From assembly GCF_002277815.1 (NCBI RefSeq), contig NZ_NKJI01000011.1, forward strand, positions 124,001 to 188,000: a DNA stretch of 64,000 nucleotides. Direction: 5' to 3'. Shown here one piece after another: positions 28,470 to 36,171 of this stretch. The position numbers and the translations under genes are program-made. The DNA comes from Pseudomonas sp. ERMR1:02 (GTDB lineage Bacteria; Pseudomonadota; Gammaproteobacteria; Pseudomonadales; Pseudomonadaceae). The notes below the pieces were generated by a model. The model was not told the DNA's origin and did no database searches. It saw nothing but the letters and a program-made list of their open reading frames with translations. Positions within the stretch are counted from its first letter, which is position 1, and each line of letters starts with the position of its first letter.

Positions 28470-30370
28470 TGGTTGTGCAAACACTGAACGACATCGAAAG
28501 TCTCGAACGAGTCCCCTTGACGGAGCGCGGCCTGGCGTCCAGCACTTATGAAGCGTTGCGACATGCGGCCGAGTGCACACCACAGGCGCCGGCGCTAAGC
28601 TTCTTCACCGATGCTGCCGATTTCAAGCGCACCTACGAGTGGAACTACTCCCAGCTCTTCGCGGATATCACCCGCGCCGCAAATGCCTTCCATGACCTGG
28701 GCATAACACCGGGCGAGGTGCTTGCCTTCATCCTGCCCAACCTGCCGGAAACCCACTTCACTATATGGGGCGGGGAGGCGGCGGGCATCGTCATGGCGAT
28801 CAATCCTCTCCTTGAGGCCAAGCAGATGGCTGGCTTGCTGAATGCCGCGAAGGCATCGGTGGTGGTGACGCTTGCGCCGACTGCGGGCAGCGATCTGTGG
28901 CCAAAACTGGCTTCGCAGCTGGATCAGTTACCCACGGTCAAGTCTGTCGTTTGGGTCAGCATGGAGCCCTATGTCGCCGAACCTGTGCGTGGGGCTCGCA
29001 AAGCCATGGCACAGAAGGAACGAGACCTCCACAGCGGTATCGCAATCCACGATTGGCTATCGCTAATGGGAACTCAGCCGCACACACACCTCAAGAGCGG
29101 TCGGAAAATCCGCCAGGAGGAGTGCTCCTCCTACATCTGTACTGGCGGCACCACCGGGCTGCCCAAGATCGCGGCGCGTACCCATGGCTCGGAAGTATTC
29201 AATGCATGGGCGATGGCCGCTCACATGCAGCCACGCAGCAGTGGCCAGGTCATCTTTTGTGGCCTGCCACTATTTCATGTCAATGGACAACTGGTTACCG
29301 GGCTGATGCCTTGGACGCAAGGCGACCATGTGATCCTCGGGACGCCTCAGGGGTATCGTGGCGAGGGGGTGATCCCGCGATTCTGGGAGATGGTCGAACA
29401 CTTCGGTATCAACTTCTTTTCCGGCGTGCCAACTGTCTATGCAGCACTTTTACAAAATGAATGCCAGGGCCACGACCTATCCAGCCTTCGCTATGCAATG
29501 TGTGGCGCCGCACCCATGCCAGCGGAGCTTTTCCGAGAGTTCGAGCGTCGGACCGGGGTGAAGATCCTTGAAGGTTATGGGCTTACTGAGGGCGCCTGCG
29601 TTTCCTCAGTCAATCCGCCCCATGGCGAGCGCCGTATCGGCTCCATCGGGATACGGATCGCCCACCAGCATATGCGCGCGGTTTTGCTCGATGATTCTGG
29701 AGAGTACCTGCGCGACGCCGACGTGGATGAGATCGGCCTCATCACGATCAGTGGTCCGAACCTTTTCGAAGGCTATCTGGAGGAGCGTCATAACCAGGGT
29801 CTTTGGATCGATATCGACGGTCAACGCTGGCTGAATACGGGCGATCTGGGTCGCCAGGATGCGCAGGGTTACTTTTGGCTGACCGGCCGCAAGAAGGAGT
29901 TGATTATCCGTGGCGGCCACAACATCGATCCCAAGCAAATCGAGGAGGCACTGCAGGCGCATCCCGCCGTCGCCTTGGCTGCTGCTATCGGCAGCCCCGA
30001 TGCCTACTCGGGCGAGGTGCCGGTCGCCTACGTTCAACTGCGCCCCGGGCAAGTTTGCAACGCCGAAGAACTTGAGGCGTTCGCTCACCTCAACATCAGC
30101 GAGCGGGCAGCCGTTCCCAAGCGCATTGAAATTCTTGAAGCGCTGCCACTGACTGCCGTGGGCAAAATCTTCAAGCCCGCCTTGCAGCAGCGGGAGATTT
30201 CCAGAGTTGTCCAGCAGGAAGTGGAACGTATGTGTCTGCAGGAAGTTGAGGTAGAGGTGGTACAGGATGGACGACGCGGGCTGGTCGCACGCATCCGGGC
30301 GGGAGGCAATCAGGAGGCCCTGACCCTTCTTCTAGGACGGTATAGCTTTCAAGTGGAGTGGCTTAAATGA
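28469..30370 (+). CDS. AMP-dependent acyl-CoA synthetase/ligase
   Basis: An intact 633-aa member of the adenylate-forming family, activating a carboxylic acid with ATP and CoA. Motifs in order: SSYICTGGTTGLPKIAARTHG (P-loop), LEGYGLTEGACVSS, WLNTGDLGRQDAQGYFWLTG, RKKELIIRGGHNIDPKQIEE and the C-terminal Lys in TAVGKIFKPAL. The N-terminal segment PLTERGLASSTYEALRHAAE is like those of long-chain/terpenoid ligases. Its ATG overlaps the stop of the hydrolase, so it is in the same operon. It could activate the aliphatic acid released by ring cleavage, or a side-chain acid. The substrate is unknown. Confidence 0.93.
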   Translation: MVVQTLNDIESLERVPLTERGLASSTYEALRHAAECTPQAPALSFFTDAADFKRTYEWNYSQLFADITRAANAFHDLGITPGEVLAFILPNLPETHFTIWGGEAAGIVMAINPLLEAKQMAGLLNAAKASVVVTLAPTAGSDLWPKLASQLDQLPTVKSVVWVSMEPYVAEPVRGARKAMAQKERDLHSGIAIHDWLSLMGTQPHTHLKSGRKIRQEECSSYICTGGTTGLPKIAARTHGSEVFNAWAMAAHMQPRSSGQVIFCGLPLFHVNGQLVTGLMPWTQGDHVILGTPQGYRGEGVIPRFWEMVEHFGINFFSGVPTVYAALLQNECQGHDLSSLRYAMCGAAPMPAELFREFERRTGVKILEGYGLTEGACVSSVNPPHGERRIGSIGIRIAHQHMRAVLLDDSGEYLRDADVDEIGLITISGPNLFEGYLEERHNQGLWIDIDGQRWLNTGDLGRQDAQGYFWLTGRKKELIIRGGHNIDPKQIEEALQAHPAVALAAAIGSPDAYSGEVPVAYVQLRPGQVCNAEELEAFAHLNISERAAVPKRIEILEALPLTAVGKIFKPALQQREISRVVQQEVERMCLQEVEVEVVQDGRRGLVARIRAGGNQEALTLLLGRYSFQVEWLK

Positions 30371-30403
30371 GTGCGAGTTCACCTGCGTAAGTTAAGCAAA
30401 CAT

Positions 30404-30432
30404 GCCCTGGTACTCATCAGCCAGGGCCCTTT
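30404..30432 (+). terminator. Rho-independent-like terminator after the acyl-CoA ligase gene
   Basis: GCCCTGG (30404-30410) and CCAGGGC (30421-30427) form a 7-bp stem with a 10-nt loop, followed by CCTTTT. It lies 34 bp after the ligase stop and about 96 bp before the porin start, so the porin may have its own promoter. Confidence 0.65.
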
Positions 30433-30527
30433 TCACAACTTCGATCAACTCCAACCGGCACTGACATGTGCATGGGAAGGCCAAGCCTTGCCTGCGTGCA
30501 ACCAACAAAAAGAATAAGAGGTGGATA

Positions 30528-31847
30528 ATGAAAGTGAATAACTGCGCGACCCCGTGTTTCTCTGTTCAACAAGGGTTTGCTTTCTGGATCAAGTTAACCG
30601 GCGCCGTAGCCATACTCAGCGCTTCAACAACCGCGGGCGCCAATGGCATCGCCTTGAACGAACAAAGTGCAAGCAGCGCGGGAACTGCTTATGCGGGAAG
30701 ATCGTCTTCCGCGCTGGATGCCAGCACCATCTATGGCAACCCTGCAGGCTTGACCAAATTGAAGCGTAGTGAGATTTCCGGCGGCGCCGCGGTCGTCTCG
30801 GCGAGCGACGACATTAGTGATGCGCAGAGCAGTGCTCCAGGAACGAATAAGGGCGACTCAGTACCTTTGGGGGTTGTGCCCTTCCTTTACATGTCCACGC
30901 CGCTTGATGATCGTTTTTCGATGGGTCTGGGCCTCTATGTTCCAAGTGGTCTGATCAATGATTACGAGAACTCTTTTCAGGGTCGCTACCATGGCTCCTA
31001 TAGCACGACCAAGGAGATAACCCTGCAGCCCACCATTGCTTATCGGATCAATGATTACGTGTCCATTGGTGGTGGACCGACCATCAACCATTTCAATGCA
31101 AAACTTCAGAATTACCTGGCCACCGGCGCCCTGAACAACGGCCAGGACACACGGGTCACCATGAAAGGCGATGACACGGCACTTGGCTACAACGTCGGCA
31201 TCTTGTTTGACTTGAGTGATGCGACCAGTTGGGGGATTAACTATCACTCGAAGGTGAGCTATGAACTCAAAGGGCATACTGAGGTTAACGGCTCCCCGAG
31301 CGTGATCCCGCTGGACGGAAAGTATGACAACAAGATAGACATCACTATGCCCGAATCCGTGGACACGTCCATCACCCATCATTTCAATAGTCGCTGGACG
31401 GGTTACCTGGGGACCACCTGGAAACGTTGGAGCCGGATCAAGAAGATCGAGGCAGACAACAGCGGTCTTTCCCCCGTGGGCGAGGCGGCTGGCCTGGGAC
31501 GCATGACCGAAGAAATGAACTGGCGCGACACTTGGTCCACCGCAGTTGGCGCATCCTATCAATTGAACCAACAATGGCTGCTGCGCGCAGGCTACGCCTA
31601 TGATCCGTCGCCCATCACAAATGCCGATCGCAGCGTGCGCGTTCCGGTTGGGAATCGCCAGGCCGTGACCTTGGGCGGTGCTTATTCGCCGAACTCCGAT
31701 CTGACGATAGACTTTGCTTACGGTTATCTCTGGGATTCCAAAGTTTCAGTAAATCAGGCGAACAACTCCGGTCTTCAACCGCAATACAGTGCCAACTATG
31801 AAAATAGTGCGAACGGAGTTTCAGTGCAGGCAACCTATCGGTACTAA
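30528..31847 (+). CDS. FadL/TodX-family outer-membrane transporter
   Basis: A beta-barrel porin for hydrophobic compounds (long-chain acids or aromatics). ATG 30528 follows AAGAGGTGG. The signal peptide contains FWIKLTGAVAILSASTTAGA, then the mature N-terminus NGIALNEQSASSAGTAYAGRS. The conserved ASTIYGNPAGLTKL is present, alternating strands follow to the end, and the final residues YSANYENSANGVSVQATYRY end in aromatic Tyr as in outer-membrane barrels. 439 aa, intact. Its position behind ring-cleavage and ligase genes indicates uptake of the hydrophobic substrate of this locus, as TodX does for toluene. Confidence 0.93.
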   Translation: MKVNNCATPCFSVQQGFAFWIKLTGAVAILSASTTAGANGIALNEQSASSAGTAYAGRSSSALDASTIYGNPAGLTKLKRSEISGGAAVVSASDDISDAQSSAPGTNKGDSVPLGVVPFLYMSTPLDDRFSMGLGLYVPSGLINDYENSFQGRYHGSYSTTKEITLQPTIAYRINDYVSIGGGPTINHFNAKLQNYLATGALNNGQDTRVTMKGDDTALGYNVGILFDLSDATSWGINYHSKVSYELKGHTEVNGSPSVIPLDGKYDNKIDITMPESVDTSITHHFNSRWTGYLGTTWKRWSRIKKIEADNSGLSPVGEAAGLGRMTEEMNWRDTWSTAVGASYQLNQQWLLRAGYAYDPSPITNADRSVRVPVGNRQAVTLGGAYSPNSDLTIDFAYGYLWDSKVSVNQANNSGLQPQYSANYENSANGVSVQATYRY

Positions 31848-32206
31848 TCGACCTGACCCAGAGCATTTGCGCCCGATGCGCTCGGCTATCGGTCCAGCAG
31901 AGGTGCCAGCAGTGCACACATGCCGCGCCAGTGCGAACCCTCCCAGTAAACCCGTTGGCAGCCGTCGCAGCGCAGGAAGCGCGAATAGAGGGCGCCAACG
32001 AGTCAGTATGGCAGGGCTGCAGGATGAGCGAGTCTTGTCCGGACATCTTCTGCGGCAGGCCCCAAACTACGATCGTAATCATGTTGAAATTGACTACGCC
32101 ATGGAGCCCGCTGATTAACCAAGCGCTGGCAGATTTACGTAGCAACGCAGACTTCAAAACGGCGCATGCGTTCTCACACAGCCTCGACCCAGCGTAGACA
32201 TTGCCC
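31848..32206. other. Intergenic region, 359 bp, holding a gene remnant
   Basis: Contains the Mut7-C fragment at 31886-32002. A 180-codon minus-strand frame (31615-32157) runs through the end of the porin gene but shows no coherent domain. The rest (32003-32206) I cannot assign. Confidence 0.5.
31886..32002 (-). pseudogene. C-terminal remnant of a Mut7-C RNase-domain protein
   Basis: The minus strand reads LVGALYSRFLRCDGCQRVYW then EGSHWRGM..LLAPLLDR before a TAG at 31888-31886. The C-x2-C, VYWxGSHW and M spacing is the zinc-binding C-terminus of Mut7-C proteins. Directly upstream in this frame there is a stop, and the 5' part is absent in any frame I could read, so only about 38 codons remain. 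Probably a decayed gene end left by a deletion. Confidence 0.55.
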
Positions 32207-32662
32207 CTATAAGGTTCCCAAACCAGACGACTTGCGGCCCGCGTTTGTTTCAGACTCTCGCGGGGCGGTCAAGGGTAGGGTCTGTGCGATGGCGAATACA
32301 GCCTCAAAAAACGTAAACCCAAGGATCAGGAAACTAGCGCCGTGCGCAACTGCAAAGAGTTGCCATATAGCGAACAGCACTCTCGCCAGCGCGTCATAAA
32401 AACCGACACTGCGGCTCGGATTCATAAGCCGCCAGAGTGACCAGACGACTACGACACTGCCCAGCAGGTTTGCGAAAAGCATTCCACTACCGTCCAGGGT
32501 GGGCGCCGGGCGGTCCAATGCCAAGGCGCCGGATAACGCAGCGAAACCGTTGAAAACCAGTGACGCTGTCCAGGGCGTCATGAAGCTCGCCGTAACGATA
32601 AGATCGTACAAAGCGCTAGCCCGGACGATGTGCAGATTGCTCTTTACGCTGACCATACTCAT
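32207..32662 (-). CDS. Small integral membrane protein
   Basis: A 151-aa protein with about four hydrophobic segments (ALYDLIVTASFMTPW, SLVFNGFAALSGALAL, MLFANLLGSVVVVWSLW, RVLFAIWQLFAVAHGASFLILGFT). The family is unknown to me. It is divergent from a MerR regulator with a shared 70-bp region, so it is likely the MerR target. A second ATG at 32656 has the better ribosome site (GAGGGATGAGT). No metal-binding Cys/His cluster is seen, so the stress it answers is unclear. Confidence 0.82.
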   Translation of the reverse strand: MSMVSVKSNLHIVRASALYDLIVTASFMTPWTASLVFNGFAALSGALALDRPAPTLDGSGMLFANLLGSVVVVWSLWRLMNPSRSVGFYDALARVLFAIWQLFAVAHGASFLILGFTFFEAVFAIAQTLPLTAPRESETNAGRKSSGLGTL

Positions 32663-32665
32663 CCC

Positions 32666-32714
32666 TCACAGTTTGGACCCGCAGGCTAAAGCCTGGTCTT
32701 AGGTCCAGAGTCAA
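32666..32714 (-). promoter_or_regulatory. Candidate MerR-type promoter/operator
   Basis: On the minus strand TTGACT is followed by an imperfect dyad CTAAGACC-A-GGCTTTAG and a nested AGGCT-N2-AGCCT. MerR regulators bind such dyads in over-long spacers. The -10 is weak (TTTAGC at 18 bp), so the exact promoter is uncertain. Confidence 0.4.
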
Positions 32715-32731
32715 CAAGAGCATTGATAATT

Positions 32732-33106
32732 ATGAGAATCGGCGAGGTGGCAACACGCACGGGTGTATCGGTCGACGCACTGCGGTTTTATGAAGAGAAA
32801 AAGTTGATCAAGCCTCAGCGCACCGCCAACGGCTATCGGCAATATCCGGAACAGACGCTGCAACTGGTGGGATATATCAAGCTGGCGCAGCAGCTAGGGT
32901 TTTCCTTGGCAGAGATTGGCGAAAATTTGCCATTGCTATGGAACAGCGAAGGCGTCTCTAAAGACCTGCTGGCTCAGCTATTTGCAGAGAAAATCGCTTT
33001 GTTGGATGAGCGCGTCGGGCAAATGCAGGCTCTGCGCAATCTACTGGCCGAGCGAGCAAGTCAGGTATGTCCTTTGTTGGGCGACGGGTTGATTTCCCCG
33101 ACCTGA
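32732..33106 (+). CDS. MerR-family transcriptional regulator
   Basis: A 124-aa regulator. The DNA-binding head is textbook: MRIGEVATRTGVSVDALRFY, EEKKLIKPQRTANGYRQY. Next comes the hinge VGYIKLAQQLGFSLAEIGE and a coiled-coil dimer helix (EKIALLDERVGQMQALRNLL). The C-terminus has one Cys (SQVCPLLGDG), which hints at a thiol or metal sensor, but the second Cys of ZntR/SoxR types is absent. ATG 32732 is used; a TTG at 32723 is possible. It is divergent from the membrane protein at 32207-32662. Confidence 0.9.
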   Translation: MRIGEVATRTGVSVDALRFYEEKKLIKPQRTANGYRQYPEQTLQLVGYIKLAQQLGFSLAEIGENLPLLWNSEGVSKDLLAQLFAEKIALLDERVGQMQALRNLLAERASQVCPLLGDGLISPT

Positions 33107-33224
33107 ATGTCCGCATTTGGCCGATTCTGTTGAAAAAGTCGGCCGTGGTTTTCGCAGCTGAAAAGTACGCGTCCGAGATTGAAATCTGCAACACCGTGAC
33201 CATCGGCAGGTCACACTTTAAAGA

Positions 33225-33602
33225 TCATCGGTTTTGTGAAATCACACCACCCATGTATTGATTTAAATCGCGCAGATCTTTAATGCTCCATGAGTACGGC
33301 GATAGCTTTACACCATTCTCACGCAAAGTTTTGGGAATCAAATCTCCATTTGGGCGAAGTATTATCGAAGATACAATCACGCCCGGATAATCATTTAATC
33401 GTTTTTTGAAAGCGGACGTTGTTAGATCAGGTGTAGGAGGATTGCTTTTATTGGCCAGTGGTCCTGTTGCTTGGAGATCCATTCCGTGGCACATGCTGCA
33501 TCGCTGTAGATAGAGATTTTTTCCATTAGCATTATCCGCGAAGGATAGTAATGTTTGAGTCAGCGATAAAATTCCTAGCGAAGCAATGAATAATATTTTC
33601 AT
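33225..33602 (-). CDS. Small c-type cytochrome, AT-rich
   Basis: A 125-aa periplasmic cytochrome. The signal peptide MKILFIASLGILSLTQTLLS FA precedes the haem site CSMCHG (CxxCH) in KNLYLQRCSMCHGMDLQATG; a candidate sixth ligand is Met in QYMGGVISQ. The ATG at 33602 follows AGGAAG. Codons are much richer in A/T than in neighbouring genes (AAA, TTT, ATT, TTA are frequent), which suggests recent transfer. It sits just upstream of tRNA-Phe, a common integration site. No oxidoreductase partner is adjacent, so the redox partner is unknown. Confidence 0.88.
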   Translation of the reverse strand: MKILFIASLGILSLTQTLLSFADNANGKNLYLQRCSMCHGMDLQATGPLANKSNPPTPDLTTSAFKKRLNDYPGVIVSSIILRPNGDLIPKTLRENGVKLSPYSWSIKDLRDLNQYMGGVISQNR

Positions 33603-33823
33603 TGTTTTTTTCTTCCTTGATGGAGTCAGCGTCGATTGGACGCGATTTGGTACGCGGGAAAGATATCAGCCATCGCGTCGGCACACACAGTCATTTCTGC
33701 TGCTCAACTCGTTTTCCCGGCGCACCCAAGTGACCACTCTTGGACGATTTTTGCCGTCATGACTGAACAAATTACCGACAATCGTAAGCATAGGTATTCA
33801 CTGAGTTTTTTTTGATTTCGTGC

Positions 33824-33852
33824 TTGACGCCCCGGCCGTAAAAACGTTTAAT
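33824..33852 (+). promoter_or_regulatory. Sigma-70 promoter of tRNA-Phe
   Basis: TTGACG (33824-33829), exactly 17 bp, then TTTAAT (33847-33852), with a GC-rich discriminator before the tRNA at 33862. That spacing and GC discriminator are typical of stringently controlled tRNA promoters. The 33603-33823 stretch before it has no other feature I can support. Confidence 0.75.
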
Positions 33853-33861
33853 TCCGCCGCG

Positions 33862-33937
33862 GCCCAGATAGCTCAGTCGGTAGAGCAGGGGATTGAAAAT
33901 CCCCGTGTCGGCGGTTCGATTCCGTCTCTGGGCACCA
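33862..33937 (+). tRNA. tRNA-Phe (GAA anticodon)
   Basis: 76 nt including the encoded CCA. The acceptor GCCCAGA pairs with TCTGGGC. The D-arm is GCTC-AGTCGGTA-GAGC, and the anticodon stem GGGGA/TCCCC encloses TTGAAAA with GAA. The T-arm GGCGG-TTCGATT-CCGTC carries one G-U pair. It is nearly identical to E. coli tRNA-Phe in the D and anticodon arms. Confidence 0.97.
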
Positions 33938-33946
33938 CTACTTCTA

Positions 33947-33987
33947 AACCCCTGATTCCTAATGGCCTCAGGGGTTTTCTTTTTTTG
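33947..33987 (+). terminator. Rho-independent terminator after tRNA-Phe
   Basis: AACCCCTGA (33947-33955) and TCAGGGGTT (33968-33976) form a 9-bp stem, followed by TTCTTTTTTT. It begins 10 bp after the tRNA. Confidence 0.85.
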
Positions 33988-34027
33988 GCCGCCGCAGCTA
34001 TGCCATCTGCCGATGCGGATCTTCAGA

Positions 34028-35158
34028 TTATGAGCGCCCCATAGGGATGCGAACCGTAAAAGTGGTACCCCTATCAGCTCCTGAGTCGACTTCTATATCT
34101 CCCTGATGGGCACTTACGATTGCGGATGCGATGTAAAGTCCTAGCCCGAGCCCCGCTTCAGCGCCGTACTCGCCGTCGCCGCTATGTAGATGACGAATCA
34201 TCGGATGAAAAAGGCTCGCTCTTGCGCTGTCCTGGATTGGAAGTCCGGCATTGTGGACCGACAGTTGGGCGTACTCATTACTGGCTTTTAGAGTGACGGT
34301 AACAGGCGTGCCGGTCTCTCCGTGCTGGATCGCGTTTTCAATGAGATTAGCGATTACCTGCTCCATCCTGGATTTATCAAACCGCCAGGGCACTGTGTAT
34401 TTCGACTGAAAATCTATCCGTCGATCCGGGTGGTAGGCACTTGCTTCGTCCACCATCCCCTTACACGTCAGTGCTAGATCATCTGGTTCGATGCGCACTG
34501 GAATTCCCGATCCCAACTGAGTGCGCGTGAAATCCAAAAGGTCACCCACGATCTTTATGGAGCGCTTCACACTTGTGAAAATACGCGACACGTTCTTGGT
34601 TGGTTTGGGCGGTAGATTCCCAGCGCCTAAAAGGACTTCAGAACTGAGTAATATGGCACCGAGCGGACTTCTCAAATCGTGGCCGAGAACGCCAAGAAAT
34701 ACGTTGCGCGCTGTAGTGACAGCATTGGTGTATGTCACCACCGACTCAGCGAGCGCTTGATCAACTGCTTCATTGAACCGAATGACATCATGAATCTCTT
34801 CAGCCTCGGACACATGATCAGGCGGCAACCACAACGCAAGCACGCTGGTACGCAATGCTCTGTATTCGGCAATCATTTGCCCGAGGGTGAAGCCTGAAGA
34901 ATGACGAAGGTCCGCGTGCGTTTCTGATGAGCTGACCCCAAGTGCGGGAGGGGCACCTCCTTGAGATTTCGCGATCCTTGCTTCATGGCTCTGCGGAGTT
35001 TGAAGGTCGGCGGCGATGGTCCGCAGCATTTGTTCCGCATGATCTCGCAGGGCGGGCGAATCCATCCCGTCAGCGGCGGGCGTCAACGTCCTGGCGAAGT
35101 CCTCCCACTGCTGAAGGATGGGTTCCATATTTGAAAGGATGAAGTCGGCCAGGCGCAT
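34028..35158 (-). CDS. Soluble sensor histidine kinase, orphan
   Basis: An intact 376-aa kinase without membrane segments. The N-terminal helical part (residues about 1-145) resembles RsbRD-type sensor domains (ILSNMEPILQQWEDFARTLTP). The H-box is FLGVLGHDLRSPLGAI (His160), the N-box is IANLIENAIQHGE, and the G-box is AGLGLGLYIASAIVSAH. No response regulator is adjacent, so the partner is elsewhere. ATG 35158. It may sense a cytosolic signal, but none is indicated by the context. Confidence 0.92.
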   Translation of the reverse strand: MRLADFILSNMEPILQQWEDFARTLTPAADGMDSPALRDHAEQMLRTIAADLQTPQSHEARIAKSQGGAPPALGVSSSETHADLRHSSGFTLGQMIAEYRALRTSVLALWLPPDHVSEAEEIHDVIRFNEAVDQALAESVVTYTNAVTTARNVFLGVLGHDLRSPLGAILLSSEVLLGAGNLPPKPTKNVSRIFTSVKRSIKIVGDLLDFTRTQLGSGIPVRIEPDDLALTCKGMVDEASAYHPDRRIDFQSKYTVPWRFDKSRMEQVIANLIENAIQHGETGTPVTVTLKASNEYAQLSVHNAGLPIQDSARASLFHPMIRHLHSGDGEYGAEAGLGLGLYIASAIVSAHQGDIEVDSGADRGTTFTVRIPMGRS

Positions 35159-35370
35159 GGTGTGCTCACAGTAATCAGAGTCTTTCTTTAACGGAACTCA
35201 TTAGGCAATGAGCATAGGAAACTCTCAATGAGCCGTTTAAATCTTTTCGTCATTGACTACAAGTTTTTCGGAAAGTCGAAGAAATGCGGTTGCGCTATCC
35301 AAGAATGATGAAGTTGCGAAAAATGCAGCAATGTTTTTTGAGGCAGATCGCCTTGAGGCAGCCCGGGACC

Positions 35371-36096
35371 TCACTCGTCCTGACGGCGGGTGTAATGCAA
35401 CAGCCGGTCGGTTTCGGTCTTGACCACCACGTAGCACTCGCAGCTGAGGCGTTCGAGGCGTGCTCTATCGAGTACTGTGATCTGGCCACGGCTGTACTCG
35501 ATGACGCCTTGGCGCTGCAGTTTGCCCGCCGCTTCGGTGACGCCTTCGCGGCGCACGCCCAGCATGTTGGCAATCAGTTCCTGGGTCATGTTGAGGCGAT
35601 TGCCGGGCAGGCGATCCAGCGACAACAGCAGCCATCGACACAACTGCTGATCGATCGAATGATGGCGATTGCACAGGGCGGTCTGTGACATCTGCGTGAT
35701 CAGTGCCTGGGTGTAACGCAGCATCAGCAGGAGCAGATCGCCATGACGATTGAACTCTTTCTTGAGCTTTTGCCCAGGCAGGCGAAATGCAATACCGGCA
35801 CTCTGCACCACCGCCCTACTGGACGTGCTTTCGCCGCCCATGAACAGCGCGATGCCGATCAAACCTTCGTTCCCGACCACGGCGATTTCAGCTGACGAGC
35901 CGTTTTCCGTGACATGCAGCAGGGAAACGATGGCGTCGGTCGGGAAGTAGACGTGCCGCAAGGTATCCCCCGGTTCATACAGCACATCACCCAGCCCCAG
36001 GCTGACCTGCTCCAGATGCGGAACAAGGCGCTGGAGGTCGTCGGCGGGTAGCGCCGCAAGCAGATGATTGTGACTTGGCTGGGGTGAGGCAGACAT
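35371..36096 (-). CDS. Crp/Fnr-family transcriptional regulator
   Basis: A 241-aa regulator. The cyclic-nucleotide-binding-like barrel spans residues about 15-130 (LEQVSLGLGDVLYEPGDTLRHVYFP, AEIAVVGNEGLIGIALFMG). The C-terminal winged helix is NMTQELIANMLGVRREGVTEAAGKL. It lacks the four Cys of Fnr and the exact cAMP-binding Arg, so the ligand is unclear. The ATG at 36096 (MSASPQPSHN) is chosen over an upstream TTG at 36168. It lies 75 bp downstream of the glucan synthase gene on the same strand and might be co-transcribed. Confidence 0.9.
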   Translation of the reverse strand: MSASPQPSHNHLLAALPADDLQRLVPHLEQVSLGLGDVLYEPGDTLRHVYFPTDAIVSLLHVTENGSSAEIAVVGNEGLIGIALFMGGESTSSRAVVQSAGIAFRLPGQKLKKEFNRHGDLLLLMLRYTQALITQMSQTALCNRHHSIDQQLCRWLLLSLDRLPGNRLNMTQELIANMLGVRREGVTEAAGKLQRQGVIEYSRGQITVLDRARLERLSCECYVVVKTETDRLLHYTRRQDE

Positions 36097-36171
36097 GGCG
36101 GAGCACCGTGGCGGAATAGGGGCGTGCCGACTCAGGGTACTCCCATGCTCGCCAAGGCTGGTGATCAATGT

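Noticed and set aside
31615..32157. 180-codon minus-strand frame across the porin end
   Set aside because: Runs antisense through the porin; only the 31886-32002 part in another frame has a recognisable motif.
33862..33937. Integration site for a genomic island at tRNA-Phe
   Set aside because: No integrase and no second copy of the tRNA 3' end is visible in the window.
36097..36168. TTG-initiated longer Crp-like protein
   Set aside because: The 24 added residues are not typical for the family; the ATG at 36096 gives a normal start.
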